Source of the DNA: Huiozyma naganishii CBS 8797 | Taxonomy: Eukaryota > Ascomycota > Saccharomycetes > Saccharomycetales > Saccharomycetaceae | Assembly: GCF_000348985.1 (NCBI RefSeq) | Contig: NC_035924.1 | Span: 806,001-870,000, forward strand | Direction of reading: 5' to 3' | DNA: 64,000 bases | Shown here: positions 36,994-47,660 of the stretch, piece by piece | Layout of the letters: each line of letters opens with the position of its first letter | Position numbering within the stretch: the first letter of the stretch is position 1 | The notes under the pieces: generated by a model | What the model was told of the DNA's origin: nothing | Databases searched by the model: none | What the model saw: the letters and a program-made list of their open reading frames with translations, nothing else | Made by a program: the position numbers and the translations under genes

Positions 36994-39900
36994 CTACAGT
37001 TCAAGCTCTTCCGGCATGAAAGAAAACCCACGAAATTCTTCTTGTTGTGTTGTTGTTAGAACAGACGGTATTGGGGTTAATGTAGGTGGTGCTGATGTAA
37101 ATTCTTGTTCAAAATAAGACGTGTCCTCTGCAGATTTGATCTCTGGAATGTAAGGTGGTTTAACTTTCAACTGTAGAATATCATCAAAGTTGATGTTGCG
37201 GAAAAATGGTTCTTCCATAACTTCTAAGGCATCACGAGGACCAGCACCTAAACGATGTTCCGGATCTTTAGCTAACAATCCTTGGAAAATTTGAACAATG
37301 TCACCTGCCATGTCGATTGGATATAACGGTTCATCCGTGAGAATAGCGTTAAATACCTCATCCTCATCATCACCTGAAAATGGTGATTGACATAGCAACA
37401 TTTGATATAACAGAACACCAAACGCCCACCAATCAACAGCTCTGCTGTACTCTTGGTCTTTCAAAATTTCAGGTGCCATGAATTCAGGTGTACCGCAAAA
37501 AGTAGATGTTTTGTTACCGTACCACATTTCATCCTTGCACAAACCGTAATCTGCAATCTTGATATGTCCTTCAGAGGTCAATAAAATATTTTCCAGTTTC
37601 AAATCACGATAAATGACACCGTTGCTATGGAAGAATTTAAGAGCTAGTAAAACCTCTGCAGCGTAGAATTTTGCTCTCCTTACAGACAGCCTCTGATTCT
37701 GCACATGCCACATCAAGTCACCGCCTCCAATAAATTCCATCGCGAAATAAATACGATTTTCTGTTTGAAACGAACAGAATAGGTTCGTCAAAAATGGATG
37801 CCTCGTCTCCGTTGCCAGCAAAAACACCTTTTTCTCTGCACGTGCACTTTCTATATCGTGATTCTGGATAATATTATCCTTCTTCAACACCTTAATGGCA
37901 CACAAACTACCGGTGTTCTTCGACTTCGATAAAATAACTTTACCAAAATTACCCTTACCCAAAACCTTCAGTAAGATAAAATTGTCCAAAGAAACTTTCC
38001 GGCGTTTGCTCTGTCTCTTTTTATGCTTTGGCGAACTATATGACTTTTGGGGAGACGAATGTTCAAGTAATGGCGCAGCTATATCTGGCAAGTTTTCTCC
38101 AGCATTTTTTTCGGAGGTGACAAAGTTTTTTGCAATTTGTTGCTGCTCCATTTGGAATGTTTCGTTATTCATTTCGCGGAATGGGTTGGATGCAGTGGTA
38201 TCAACCGTATGTTCATGTTCATCTTCCATATAGTCAGCATCCTGTTGCACATACCTTTCCGTTGGCTGTATAGCAACTGGCCCATCAAATTCCCTTGTAT
38301 AGTCTTTATAATCTTGTTCTCGTTGCACTTCAATTTCTTTTTCCATTCTAATGCGCTTTTCTTCCCAAATGTCATCTTCTCCCTGATACCCAAAATCCCT
38401 GTCGTTTTGAACATTGAATCGTTCCAAGTTATCGTAGTTTGCCTGAGGAACATCTACGCCTGAGTCAATTCTTGCCATTGGATCTAGTGTCCTAGTTGTG
38501 TTACTTCTTACAGGTGACTCCTTTTCTTTTGCCACATTGCTTGTGAAGTTCAAATATGGGTCATTCCGCTCAACATAATTATTAACTCTATCACTGGTCT
38601 CATCGTGCAGATTGTTCGGTGTATCATTCTTTACCGAATATGTACTCTGCCTCTGATTAACCATATCTTCATGATATTCTTCAGATTTTGTAGCACTTTG
38701 CTGAGAAATAAGAGAAATCCTCTTGCCTTCATTTTTGTCAGCCATCTTTGGATGAGAAACTGCAGTGATGGATGATGATGCATTAACAGAGGGGGGGACT
38801 CTTCTTCTCTTCTCCTGATTACGTTGAGTGTCTTGGATCGTCTTCAAGATTTTATTCGCCATTTCCATCGACATGCCACAGAAATCTGGTACCAAATGGG
38901 CACATTGAGCGTGACACATCACACCACACTCAGAACATTTACGAACCTTTGTTTTCCCCCAAGGCAGGATATAGCCACAGTGACAACACCACTTTGTACC
39001 ACGATTAGCAGCAGGTAAAAACCTATGTGGAATGCGATGGTTCAATTTAGCCTCGTCCGAGTCTTCATCATGCGATGTTTTTGCAATACATTTAGTAACA
39101 ATATTCGTGTAGCACTTCTTGTGGCATAGGAACTTACAGTCCTGACATTGGAAACCGGTGTATCGCAGAAATTCTCCACAGTAGGCACAGCACATAATAT
39201 TATAAAAGGATTTTTGAACAAAATGATGCCCATGTTGCTCAAAGACTTCCTCATTTCTGTCAATGATTGCACCGTGACGATGCAAACCACCCATTAAATT
39301 TTTTCTTGGTTGTTGGGATGTCTTATGGAATCCTAGTGTTAGGAGAATTTGACCTGCAGGTTCTAAAATAAACCATTGATTTGTTGTCACTCGATCAGGA
39401 GAATTGTAGGCCGTTTCAGAAGCTGAGTGCTCGGTTAAGGTGCTTCCGGTTGACATAGCTTTCAGTGCATTGGACGAAGTGTCCGCAGTGCCAACCTCTC
39501 TCCCAGGTACACGACTGCCACTGACATCTTGGGCGCTTACCCAACCTTGCTGCTCGTTCGTCTGATTAGCCTTCTTCTTACGGATGGCTTCTGCAATATC
39601 TGATAACAAGAGCCACATAACTGCAACAGGTGTCATCATTTCGTTTACTTTATCATAGACAGTAATTTCGACTTCATTGCCTTTCCCCACGGTGATCTGA
39701 AATTCTTCACTCCATCTGTCATTTCTCGACGGCTTAGATCTTGCCTTCACTGTGTCATCAATCTTTATAGTAATGTAACTTTCAGGTGTTCTGGCAAACA
39801 TGGGAGACTGAATGTGATCTACATCTCGAATTGCAGTCAGACCGATAGTCAGAACACCGGTTAGCTGTTTCCTTCTAAACTTTGGCTGGCTTATATCCAT

Positions 39901-40512
39901 CTCCTCGCTGTCATGGTGCTTGTACTGATCCAAATCGACATTGATCGCCTTATACTTCTTTAAGGCCTTCTTTAGCAATAGAATACGTTGTTTCGACTCA
40001 AAAGCACCACCTTCAGCCGCTGAACTACTCCTTTGGTCTCCATCAATTTGGTATAGCTTCGTCAACTTGTTGTTTGCTTCTTGATATTGTTTTTCCACCT
40101 GGAGTTTCAATGCTAATTGTTGCAACATATACTGTATACGTTGAGACAAAGACGGACAATCATACTTTACCAAATCCAGCCTTGAAAAAACGTGCTCGTT
40201 AGGAGAGATGGTTGACAAGTACCCATAGCCCTTCTCGGCGACGTCTTTCTTTCTTTGCAATGCTGATTCCTCCTCTTTACTAATCTCTTCATCGTTTTTC
40301 GTCTTGCTACTCTCTAAACGTAGCTTGCTCAGTGTTTCTTGTAGATAATCGATGTTTTGTCTAGCTTCTCTTATATTGGTGTTACATTTTTGAATGACCA
40401 TGACATTATTGGTTTTTTTCTTCATGTTGGTGGCACCCTGGATGATGTTTTGCTCTACAGCAATTTTTCTGCTAATATCTTTTTCTACTACTGATAGCTC
40501 CATGATGATCAA
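36994..40512 (-). CDS. PKC1: Protein kinase C, cell wall integrity pathway
   Basis: A 1172-residue protein kinase C (1151 in S. cerevisiae), activated by Rho1 and phosphatidylserine, which starts the Bck1-Mkk1/2-Slt2 cell wall cascade. Domains in order: two HR1 Rho-binding coils (about 1-70 and 105-190), a C2-like domain (215-320), the pseudosubstrate GGLHRHGAI (408-416), paired C1 zinc domains (426-475 and 492-545), a long disordered linker, the AGC kinase (about 844-1105) with GKGNFG and the activation loop TSTFCGTPEFMAPE, then the AGC tail with turn and hydrophobic motifs (TPIPSVL, FRGFSFMP). All catalytic motifs are intact. A second ATG three codons in (40503) is an alternative start. Confidence 0.98.
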   Translation of the reverse strand: MIIMELSVVEKDISRKIAVEQNIIQGATNMKKKTNNVMVIQKCNTNIREARQNIDYLQETLSKLRLESSKTKNDEEISKEEESALQRKKDVAEKGYGYLSTISPNEHVFSRLDLVKYDCPSLSQRIQYMLQQLALKLQVEKQYQEANNKLTKLYQIDGDQRSSSAAEGGAFESKQRILLLKKALKKYKAINVDLDQYKHHDSEEMDISQPKFRRKQLTGVLTIGLTAIRDVDHIQSPMFARTPESYITIKIDDTVKARSKPSRNDRWSEEFQITVGKGNEVEITVYDKVNEMMTPVAVMWLLLSDIAEAIRKKKANQTNEQQGWVSAQDVSGSRVPGREVGTADTSSNALKAMSTGSTLTEHSASETAYNSPDRVTTNQWFILEPAGQILLTLGFHKTSQQPRKNLMGGLHRHGAIIDRNEEVFEQHGHHFVQKSFYNIMCCAYCGEFLRYTGFQCQDCKFLCHKKCYTNIVTKCIAKTSHDEDSDEAKLNHRIPHRFLPAANRGTKWCCHCGYILPWGKTKVRKCSECGVMCHAQCAHLVPDFCGMSMEMANKILKTIQDTQRNQEKRRRVPPSVNASSSITAVSHPKMADKNEGKRISLISQQSATKSEEYHEDMVNQRQSTYSVKNDTPNNLHDETSDRVNNYVERNDPYLNFTSNVAKEKESPVRSNTTRTLDPMARIDSGVDVPQANYDNLERFNVQNDRDFGYQGEDDIWEEKRIRMEKEIEVQREQDYKDYTREFDGPVAIQPTERYVQQDADYMEDEHEHTVDTTASNPFREMNNETFQMEQQQIAKNFVTSEKNAGENLPDIAAPLLEHSSPQKSYSSPKHKKRQSKRRKVSLDNFILLKVLGKGNFGKVILSKSKNTGSLCAIKVLKKDNIIQNHDIESARAEKKVFLLATETRHPFLTNLFCSFQTENRIYFAMEFIGGGDLMWHVQNQRLSVRRAKFYAAEVLLALKFFHSNGVIYRDLKLENILLTSEGHIKIADYGLCKDEMWYGNKTSTFCGTPEFMAPEILKDQEYSRAVDWWAFGVLLYQMLLCQSPFSGDDEDEVFNAILTDEPLYPIDMAGDIVQIFQGLLAKDPEHRLGAGPRDALEVMEEPFFRNINFDDILQLKVKPPYIPEIKSAEDTSYFEQEFTSAPPTLTPIPSVLTTTQQEEFRGFSFMPEELEL

Positions 40513-41170
40513 AAAAATGTTATTTCCGTTTTTATGCCTGTTTGTTGACTTTTATACCTCTATCAATGATCCAGTTGAAATATAACTGAAAGATGTAGGA
40601 AAAAAAAGTACTCGTTCCTTCTAACTCAACTACTGATATATGCTATGGTAAACGTACAGTGATTATGGATAACAAAAAGGATACGTGATTTAGATCAATC
40701 CTTTTTTTATTTTAATTAAAGCTGGTACAACAGAATAACTTCCCCTCGATAACTGCTGTTCTTATATATTGTACTTTGCACAATCCACAAAGACAATGTT
40801 CCAAATTGAACTTGATATCAGAGGGGTCTGAGAAGAGGGCGAACAACTGTTTTACAGCGCGGATCAACCTCGCAACGAGTCTGAAACTTTTCAAGGTAGA
40901 AATATCGATCTTTTCAATTTTACAGTTTCAGTCGGTAAAAAATCTGGAAAAGAACAACAAAATCGAGAAAAATTGAGAGCGGAAAAGGGAGAAGAGCGGG
41001 TAACAACAGATTCCGGGGCCGGGTATGTACTGTCTACGCCTATGGACCCCACTTCCCACACCAGTAGGTGGCAGCGACCATGGCGCCCCCCATGGGTTGC
41101 CATGGTCTGAAGAGTAGCGGATGAGACAATCAAATGACTAGACTCCTTTTCTAGTTTTTTATAGATTTAA
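40513..41170. other. PKC1 promoter and SEA4 3' region
   Basis: This 658-base region contains a Reb1-type CGGGTAA at 40997-41003 and a CCATGG-rich inverted repeat at 41076-41107 (separate entry). No gene is seen; short frames lack family features. Confidence 0.5.
41076..41107. repeat. CCATGG inverted repeat upstream of PKC1
   Basis: GACCATGGC (41076-41084) pairs perfectly with GCCATGGTC (41099-41107) across a 14-base spacer that itself contains another CCATGG (41090-41095). Three CCATGG boxes thus lie 12 and 10 bases apart. The last part, GTTGCCATGGTC (41096-41107), resembles an X-box half with its centre. Confidence 0.6.
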
Positions 41171-44100
41171 CTAGTATTTCGTGCACTGACAATCGCATCC
41201 TTGAGTAGGACATACACTGTGTTTGGCAAACCACTCTTCTGCATGGCCAGCGTGCATACCATGGTTGCATGAAAGACAGAAACTGAACCACTCGTTTAGC
41301 CGAAACTGCTTTCTCCTCAGGTTCTTTTTGTAGAATGTTAATTGAGACGATCTAGAGATTATGTCGGTTCTTTGGTCGCCGTCTTCCCTGTAAGTCGTAT
41401 CAGTTGGCTCTTCTCTACTGCCGTTGCCAAGATCTGCACTCTCAGGGACATCTTTGTAATCCACAGACCTGATCCCATTTATGGCAAAAGGTAAACTGGA
41501 GGTTCCTAAAGGCATCAGGCAGATAGCACACCTTGGAAATGATGTACCACAATGTGGGCATGAATATCTATGAGGCTCCACTTCTTGTGCTTGCCCAGAG
41601 TCTGTCAGATTATCTATTTTCTTCATCGCTGGACCGTTCAAGGCATTGCCTGCAAGGTTCATTCGAGTGCTGATCGGCTTGTTTATGTTCTTTTTACAGT
41701 TGACACACTGGATATACAGTTGTCTGGGTTTGACTGTCGTGGTTACTTCACCCGAGCTCGTTGTGGATAACTTGGTTCTCAATACGTCAAATTTGGCTCT
41801 CTTTGAAAATAGCCCCCATGAATTCAACATCTTTCGGTATGCAAAAACCCACTCATCAACACGGTCGTCTTTAAAGTACCTAGGTGATCCAAATAGTGAA
41901 ATCAGTGCTGCAGATTGCACGTCGCTAGTTTTGTTGACATAGGATTGCAACAGGTCTATACCGCTCGGTGTGATACCGGTTAAAATTAGCCCCTCTAATT
42001 CACCATTAGCAATAACTGTTGAAGAGGTTCTGTCGAGAAATCTTGTCAGGTCAGCATCATTTAGAAACCGTAATGCAACACCTAGCCGCTCCCGCAACGA
42101 GATAGCAGGTTCATATAGGATGTCCCACCAGTCGTTATCAGCTATGAACGCAAAGATAACCCTCAAATAAGGGTCATCCAGCTCAGATGCCATTTTCCTA
42201 CATTGGTTTCTCCAAGAATTGTTTTCTGGACGATCCTTATACGCCACATAACCGGCTATAGCTGTTGCAATTAACCTCAACCTCTCCTTTTTAGCAGAAC
42301 CCAGTATTTCTACCGCTTTAGGAATATCGCCAAAGAGACAGCCCAAGCTGCTGCCTTTTCGTAATGCCCATTTTTTTATGATGATATTGTATTTCTCCTC
42401 GTAATCAGTAGATGATAAATCCCAACCAGAGATGATGAGGCATAGGTTACGCTGAACATTCTTTGGGGAATCTGGAAAGTCGTAAACTGAGGATCTATGA
42501 CTCATTCCCGGTTTTCTTTTTTCTTCTTGGTCTTGATGTATTTTTTCCATCTCTTTGTTCAGTTGTTTGTCTGTCAACATAATATCATGTGAGCACCGGT
42601 TTTGGTTAGAGAGTCCCGCTAACCCATTCCAGATCCCGATTATTCCTTCATATCCTAGATCTAAATCACCAGATACCATGGTTCCATCTTCTACTGATGC
42701 CTTGGCAATGGCCAACCAACGCCACGTGTTTCTAATGTATGTGTTGTTTTGCAAGGCCTTTGATTGATCGATCAATTCGACGGTAGCCATGGGATCTAAC
42801 CCATATCCAAGCATTGCTCTAAGACGCATGATCACACTTATATCCTTTTGGAGAAGCCGCTTAGGTTTCCAATAGATTTGGTAGTCCTCATCTTCTGTTA
42901 GGTTACGTGACCCACGGTCGCTCGAATTGGCTACACTGCTGTGTTCCAAGTCATCATCATATTCGCCTCCATTCTCGTAAAGATGGTCTGAAGAGCCATC
43001 ATTTGAAGGGAGACTCTTAATTGAGGGGACGTACTCCTCACCGATACCGAGATCTTCAAACGAAAGTGTTTTCAATGCAGTGTTAACGTTGTGCAAGTTT
43101 GCTATCTTTTCAGTTTCCGCAACTTTGATCTCGTCAATCACTGACGATTCATAGTTTGATAATAAGAGACAGTTACTGAGGTTGAACGCCGTCTTTGAAT
43201 AACTTTGTAGCATTGGTATTCTGTAAACTGTACCAGACTGCCGCATACAAATGACACTAGTTTTGTGATCTCCCTTTGGTATATAATCAAAGGTGGCCAC
43301 CCTGTCGAAGGTTGTTGCTATGTCGTGGACTGTTGAAACAAACAAGTTTTCCAGCTGGTCGCCATTTTCGGCAGACTCTACGCTTGAACCCAGTCTCCAT
43401 CTTTTTATAGTGTCACCTCTGTGTAAAGTTGCGAATTCACGGTTCTGCACAGATGACCATCGGAAACATGAGTTCATGTACTTCCTTGAGGCGGCACCGG
43501 CACCAACCAGCTTGTCAAATGTCAATAAAGGTTGTGCCAGGTTCAGATCGCCGGCGTTTACTTTTCCGGACAATTTTCTCCTGTCCCATATGGCCAAAGT
43601 CCCATCATCACCGTAACTGCTAAATTGCCAGTCGTTGAACGGGTTCAGTTTGATGTCATATGACAATCTTGTTGGGTGTTGATAAACAGGTGTTTTCACT
43701 CTCAAATCCACTTCCTTAATGAACTTTGTACTGGCCACTAACAAGCTGATATCGTTCAAGAACTGTAGCGACACGAGAGACTCATTCACGCAGTATTCAA
43801 AGGACAGGTTTACGAAGTCCTCACCTTGCTTTTGATAGTTGATATCCCAAACCTGCAAGGATGCGTCCTGGCGATGCTTATCTAGCCCCATGGCTACGAG
43901 TCCCACGTTGTTGATGCTGACGGCGTTGATGCATCGGCGTTGTTTAGGTCTCACGACGAGTTGAGTTCTACCGCCAAGGACATCGACTATTTTGACAAAA
44001 CCATCCTTCTCACCGACCCCCACAATACCGGGTTGGCTCTCTGAATAGTCAAGACACGTAATGTTTGTGAAGTCCTTCAATGTGTTCAATTTCGTGATAG

Positions 44101-44224
44101 ACTCGTCCGCTTCGTCGAACGGGTCGACTTTGAAGTGTGTCACTTCATCCCTGGTCGGGTTCACAGAGAGATAGTCCAATTGCGTATCCTGGGACCATGT
44201 CGTTACCTTCTTAATCAGACCCAT
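41171..44224 (-). CDS. SEA4: SEA complex subunit Sea4 (Mios homologue)
   Basis: A 1017-residue Sea4 (1038 in S. cerevisiae), the Mios counterpart in the SEACAT/GATOR2 part of the SEA complex on the vacuole, which controls TORC1 in response to amino acids. An N-terminal WD40 propeller (about 1-370, with GTLAIWDRRKLSG) is followed by an alpha-solenoid. The C-terminal zinc module starts near residue 860 with CVNCKKNIN, CPHCGTSFPRCAICLMPLG and ends in CLSCNHGMHAGHAEEWF and CDCQC, the RING-like fold shared by Sea2-4. The opening MGLIKKVTTWSQD is conserved. Confidence 0.94.
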   Translation of the reverse strand: MGLIKKVTTWSQDTQLDYLSVNPTRDEVTHFKVDPFDEADESITKLNTLKDFTNITCLDYSESQPGIVGVGEKDGFVKIVDVLGGRTQLVVRPKQRRCINAVSINNVGLVAMGLDKHRQDASLQVWDINYQKQGEDFVNLSFEYCVNESLVSLQFLNDISLLVASTKFIKEVDLRVKTPVYQHPTRLSYDIKLNPFNDWQFSSYGDDGTLAIWDRRKLSGKVNAGDLNLAQPLLTFDKLVGAGAASRKYMNSCFRWSSVQNREFATLHRGDTIKRWRLGSSVESAENGDQLENLFVSTVHDIATTFDRVATFDYIPKGDHKTSVICMRQSGTVYRIPMLQSYSKTAFNLSNCLLLSNYESSVIDEIKVAETEKIANLHNVNTALKTLSFEDLGIGEEYVPSIKSLPSNDGSSDHLYENGGEYDDDLEHSSVANSSDRGSRNLTEDEDYQIYWKPKRLLQKDISVIMRLRAMLGYGLDPMATVELIDQSKALQNNTYIRNTWRWLAIAKASVEDGTMVSGDLDLGYEGIIGIWNGLAGLSNQNRCSHDIMLTDKQLNKEMEKIHQDQEEKRKPGMSHRSSVYDFPDSPKNVQRNLCLIISGWDLSSTDYEEKYNIIIKKWALRKGSSLGCLFGDIPKAVEILGSAKKERLRLIATAIAGYVAYKDRPENNSWRNQCRKMASELDDPYLRVIFAFIADNDWWDILYEPAISLRERLGVALRFLNDADLTRFLDRTSSTVIANGELEGLILTGITPSGIDLLQSYVNKTSDVQSAALISLFGSPRYFKDDRVDEWVFAYRKMLNSWGLFSKRAKFDVLRTKLSTTSSGEVTTTVKPRQLYIQCVNCKKNINKPISTRMNLAGNALNGPAMKKIDNLTDSGQAQEVEPHRYSCPHCGTSFPRCAICLMPLGTSSLPFAINGIRSVDYKDVPESADLGNGSREEPTDTTYREDGDQRTDIISRSSQLTFYKKNLRRKQFRLNEWFSFCLSCNHGMHAGHAEEWFAKHSVCPTQGCDCQCTKY

Positions 44225-44522
44225 GCTTTCATCCGCGTTCTGGTCAAATCTTGTAGCTCGTATCGGCTACCTTTAACAAAACTCATCAGTATCATCTTAA
44301 AATATATTTCAATTACAATAGATTTGTAGCAGAGACACAACAGTGTAACATACCTAAAGCACAGTGCAACTCACCCTCATCAAAACATCTGTGGTACATC
44401 CACAATGTCTTCACGATGGAGTGTTCCGTGTACAGAACCAAATATGTAAGACTTGGAAGCACCGTAAATATGTCTATGGCGGCATATGGGGCCGCGAACT
44501 GAACTTGTTCTTGTTATGTAGT
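44225..44522. other. SEA4 promoter and RTG3 3' region
   Basis: No gene is seen in this spacer, which holds ordinary A/T-rich flanks. Confidence 0.45.
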
Positions 44523-46073
44523 CTATGAATTGAATTCTAGCAGGTAGTCCGCCGCGTTGGCGTCACCATGACTGTTGTCCATGTTAAACCCGCCAAACAT
44601 CAGTTTTGCGTTGTCCTCCGCCTCTGCAATGTTCCCTGACAGGTATTGTTTCAAATCGTCCGAGATCCCCTGCGGACCGTCCTCGAACTCGTCCCCGACA
44701 CTAGGTTTATACCTTGTGTCTATTATCCTCTCCCCGGAGACGTTCTGCGAGGTGATCGTTTCTGAGGATTGTACGGGCTTCATCTCATGCCCATTGTTCG
44801 CATCCTGTTTACCAACCGCGTCTATGTGCAACCCGCCCATCTTTTCCTCGAGTTGGTTAAGTTTGTATTTGAGCTGTATCTTTCTTTTCTCCTGTGCGGC
44901 CAACACCTGTTGGAGAAAGCTAATGTACTCTACCGTTTTGTTCAATATAATGCCCTTGTTCGGTTTCACTTGTTTCCCCGTAGAGTCAAAGCAAAGCAGT
45001 GATGGCGGAACCAAATTCCCCAGCTCTCCTATCTTAGTCTTGATCAGTTCTCTTCTTCTGCGCTCGACCGCGTTGTGGAAGTCTCTCTTCCGCCGCAGTT
45101 TCTCCTCCGTGGATAGATGCGTCAATGATTTGGGCACGCTGGTACTCAGTTTATCCCCGTTCACTGCTAGGGACGCGTGTCTGGATTTCGGCGTCGCTGG
45201 ACTGTTCAGGAAGTTAGGCTGCCTCAGCGACTGCGAAAGATAGTTCCCGGCCCGTATCGAGTTGGAGGGGGACCTCAGGGACTCCAGTTGCTGCGGGTTG
45301 AAGGAGAATGAGGACGGTGTCATGATGTCCGAGTGGACCGAAGAACTCAGGGATGAGCTCAAGTCGTCTGTGTAGTTGAACATTGCGTCGTCTGCCCCAT
45401 GACTGAACAGCATGTCTACGGGCAAGGGCTCGTTGAACGTTGTCGCGTGGGTATCCAGACTGCCACTCGGCCAGGGCTCTGATATCGAGTTGTGTTGTGT
45501 AGTGTTCGCTGTGGTATTAAATGTATCCTCAATCTGCGTGGGTTGGTTGTCACCACCATGAAGTTGCTGCGACTGTCTCGTCTGATACTGCTGCACACTG
45601 TCCAGACGAGACGCTGTGAACATGTCGTCCAAAAAGGAGGTTGGCTGCTCTATTATTTGTGGTGCGGAATTCGCCATAGCAGGCGGTCTACCATCCCAGT
45701 TTGAAGTACTACTCTTGTTATGGGCATGATTATTATTATTATTACTAGTAGTGGTATTATTGTTATACAGCATGCTTTCATGCTGTTGAGCGGGAGTGCT
45801 TGGGTATATACTGCCGCGACTCATACCGGTTTCATTGTCAACCAGCGAAGCACTAGCCGTATTCTGTGGGGAAACGTCCAAAAGACCGCTCTGGCCAGCC
45901 CCATCCTCCAACTTCATATGTGCCATAAACTGACCACCAGAACTACCAGCATTGCTGTTCAAACTGTCGTTCGAAGGTTGGAAGGCGTGAATATTATTGT
46001 GTACAAACTCGTCGAGGAGTCTGTGATTTTCCTCGATGTTATTATGCATGTTCATGGGGATACTGCACTGCAC
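44523..46073 (-). CDS. RTG3: bHLH-Zip retrograde transcription factor Rtg3
   Basis: A 516-residue Rtg3 (486 in S. cerevisiae), which with Rtg1 activates genes of the mitochondrial retrograde response and of glutamate supply. The bHLH domain is at about 328-390, with the basic segment RRKRDFHNAVERRRRELI and helix 2 around GIILNKTVEYISFLQQV, followed by a short leucine zipper. Asparagine, serine and glutamine runs fill the N-terminal half (residues 104-117 come from AAT/AAC repeats). The C terminus (EAEDNAKLMFGGF, ADYLLEF) matches the S. cerevisiae end. Three ATGs lie near the start (46073, 46055, 46049); the last two align best with the S. cerevisiae N terminus. Confidence 0.95.
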   Translation of the reverse strand: MQCSIPMNMHNNIEENHRLLDEFVHNNIHAFQPSNDSLNSNAGSSGGQFMAHMKLEDGAGQSGLLDVSPQNTASASLVDNETGMSRGSIYPSTPAQQHESMLYNNNTTTSNNNNNHAHNKSSTSNWDGRPPAMANSAPQIIEQPTSFLDDMFTASRLDSVQQYQTRQSQQLHGGDNQPTQIEDTFNTTANTTQHNSISEPWPSGSLDTHATTFNEPLPVDMLFSHGADDAMFNYTDDLSSSLSSSVHSDIMTPSSFSFNPQQLESLRSPSNSIRAGNYLSQSLRQPNFLNSPATPKSRHASLAVNGDKLSTSVPKSLTHLSTEEKLRRKRDFHNAVERRRRELIKTKIGELGNLVPPSLLCFDSTGKQVKPNKGIILNKTVEYISFLQQVLAAQEKRKIQLKYKLNQLEEKMGGLHIDAVGKQDANNGHEMKPVQSSETITSQNVSGERIIDTRYKPSVGDEFEDGPQGISDDLKQYLSGNIAEAEDNAKLMFGGFNMDNSHGDANAADYLLEFNS

Positions 46074-46758
46074 TTCAGGGGAAAAAGTGTCAAAGCGGCT
46101 ACCAAAATAAGAATACCGAGTGCAGTGAAGTGGGTGGGAAAATACCTAAAGCAGAAGTGCAAGTGTACCAGATGCAGAGCAGCCTCCAAGCTGACGATGA
46201 GAGTCCGAATACAGTCGCAAAAGAAGAAGCAAACAGTTCAAATAAAATAAAATTGAACAAAATACGAAAAAAGAAGAAGTACGAGTCATTTCTACGTTGG
46301 ACAAGACGTTTGTACCAGCGAGAAGTACACATTAATTAGACGTGTGCACGTAAAATGTATACGTACGTACGTATGTGATAGATGCAGATGGCAAAGAAAC
46401 GGAACTTTTCTGAGACATAAGAAACATGCACATATAATCTGTGAGTCACTGACACAGTTCTCGAGACGTGTGCTCATCGCGTGCCCTGTTTGTGGGGGAC
46501 ACAGATCTACGTTCTTTGTCTACACATCGGGGAAAGTACAACAACAGCAGAGGGGTGAAGACAGCAACAGACTCGCCTACACCCTTCGAGGGCAGCAACC
46601 AAAAATATATTTTAATGCTTGATTTTTAAGTACTTTGCACTTACTGTGCCCTCTCCCCCTCTTAATCTCTAACCCGTCTCAGCTTATATACAAGTCTATC
46701 GTAACTCTGATAGTGGACGAAGGTTCCTCTTGGTTCTTAATTTGTGCAATACATTACA
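46074..46758. other. Divergent RTG3-SFT2 promoter region
   Basis: A 685-base spacer between divergent genes. It contains a perfect 16-base ACGT palindrome (separate entry) and the half-palindromic CGTGTGCACG at 46341-46350. Short frames in it have no features. Confidence 0.55.
46359..46374. repeat. Perfect (ACGT)n palindrome
   Basis: ATACGTACGTACGTAT reads the same on both strands. It lies in the RTG3-SFT2 spacer and may simply be a tetranucleotide repeat, or a binding site for a dimeric factor. Confidence 0.7.
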
Positions 46759-47403
46759 ATGTCCGGGAGCACAGACTCACAACTCAACCAGCTGCGGGAC
46801 TCGCTCGGGCGGTGGAACCAGCAGCGGTCCGAGAACTCGACCTCGGCAAACGAGGGTGCCAAGACGCTGTTTGCGTCGTGGGCGGAGTCCCTGAACGGCG
46901 CGGCCAACGATGTGTACCAGAGGCTCCCCATGACGAGGCAGGACCTTACAGAGGACCAGGAACCCAGCTGGTTTCAACTGTCCCGGTGGGAGCGGCTGTT
47001 ACTCTTTGTGTGCTTCGTGCTCGGGTCCGTCGCGTGCTTCACACTCTGCTTCTTTCTGTTCCCAGTGCTCGCAGTCAAGCCGCGCAAGTTTGCACTGTTA
47101 TGGACAATGGGGTCCCTGCTGTTTGTTCTCGCGTTTGGTGTCATGATGGGGCCATTGGCGTACTTGAAACACATCACGTCCAGGGAACGCCTGCCCTTCT
47201 CCCTCTTCTTCTTCGCAAGCTGTCTCTCGACGCTGTACTGCGCAGCATTCATAAAGAGCACAGTGCTCACACTCGTCTGTGCTGTCGCAGAACTCATCGC
47301 AGTCCTGTACTACTCGATATCGTACTTCCCGATGGGCGCCACCGGGTTGAGAATGCTGAGCACAGTAGGCGTCAACACGGCAAGAGGTGCATTACGTATT
47401 TGA
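46759..47403 (+). CDS. SFT2: Sft2 Golgi tetra-spanning membrane protein
   Basis: A 214-residue Sft2 (215 in S. cerevisiae), a Golgi membrane protein linked to retrograde endosome-to-Golgi traffic and the SNARE Sed5. A hydrophilic N-terminal half (SLGRWNQQRS, ESLNGAANDVYQRLP) ends at DQEPSWFQLSRWERL. Four membrane segments follow: LLFVCFVLGSVACFTLCFF, LLWTMGSLLFVLAFGVMMG, SLFFFASCLSTLYCAAF, and the last through LICAVAEL-type sequence to YYSISYFP. The tail GATGLRMLSTVGVN is conserved. An ATG 15 bases upstream (46744) is in frame; the start at 46759 (MSGSTDSQLNQLRDSL) aligns with S. cerevisiae. Confidence 0.96.
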   Translation: MSGSTDSQLNQLRDSLGRWNQQRSENSTSANEGAKTLFASWAESLNGAANDVYQRLPMTRQDLTEDQEPSWFQLSRWERLLLFVCFVLGSVACFTLCFFLFPVLAVKPRKFALLWTMGSLLFVLAFGVMMGPLAYLKHITSRERLPFSLFFFASCLSTLYCAAFIKSTVLTLVCAVAELIAVLYYSISYFPMGATGLRMLSTVGVNTARGALRI

Positions 47404-47660
47404 AAGGAAGGGAAGGAAGACAAGAGCAAGCATATATAATCGTGTGTACATGTCTAATCGAATTGTCCATGTGCAACACGTATTTACTCAACAACAGGTA
47501 ACGAAATCTGATGATAAAGTTGACACCTTCAAAAAAGGAACATTTGGGGGAAGTGAGATATTCTAGTGGTCCAAAATGCGCATACCTATAGGTATATAAA
47601 TGTAGATATATCTATCCATCCAAGAGAAATAAAGAATGAAACGACTGGGTGGGATGCAAT

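Noticed and set aside
44575..45243. A 222-codon plus-strand frame opposite RTG3
   Set aside because: It is the shadow of the bHLH region of RTG3; there is no domain, and the serine/leucine composition is typical of antisense translation.
46635..47501. A 288-codon frame overlapping SFT2 in another frame
   Set aside because: SFT2 is conserved end to end in its own frame; this frame is a GC-driven shadow.
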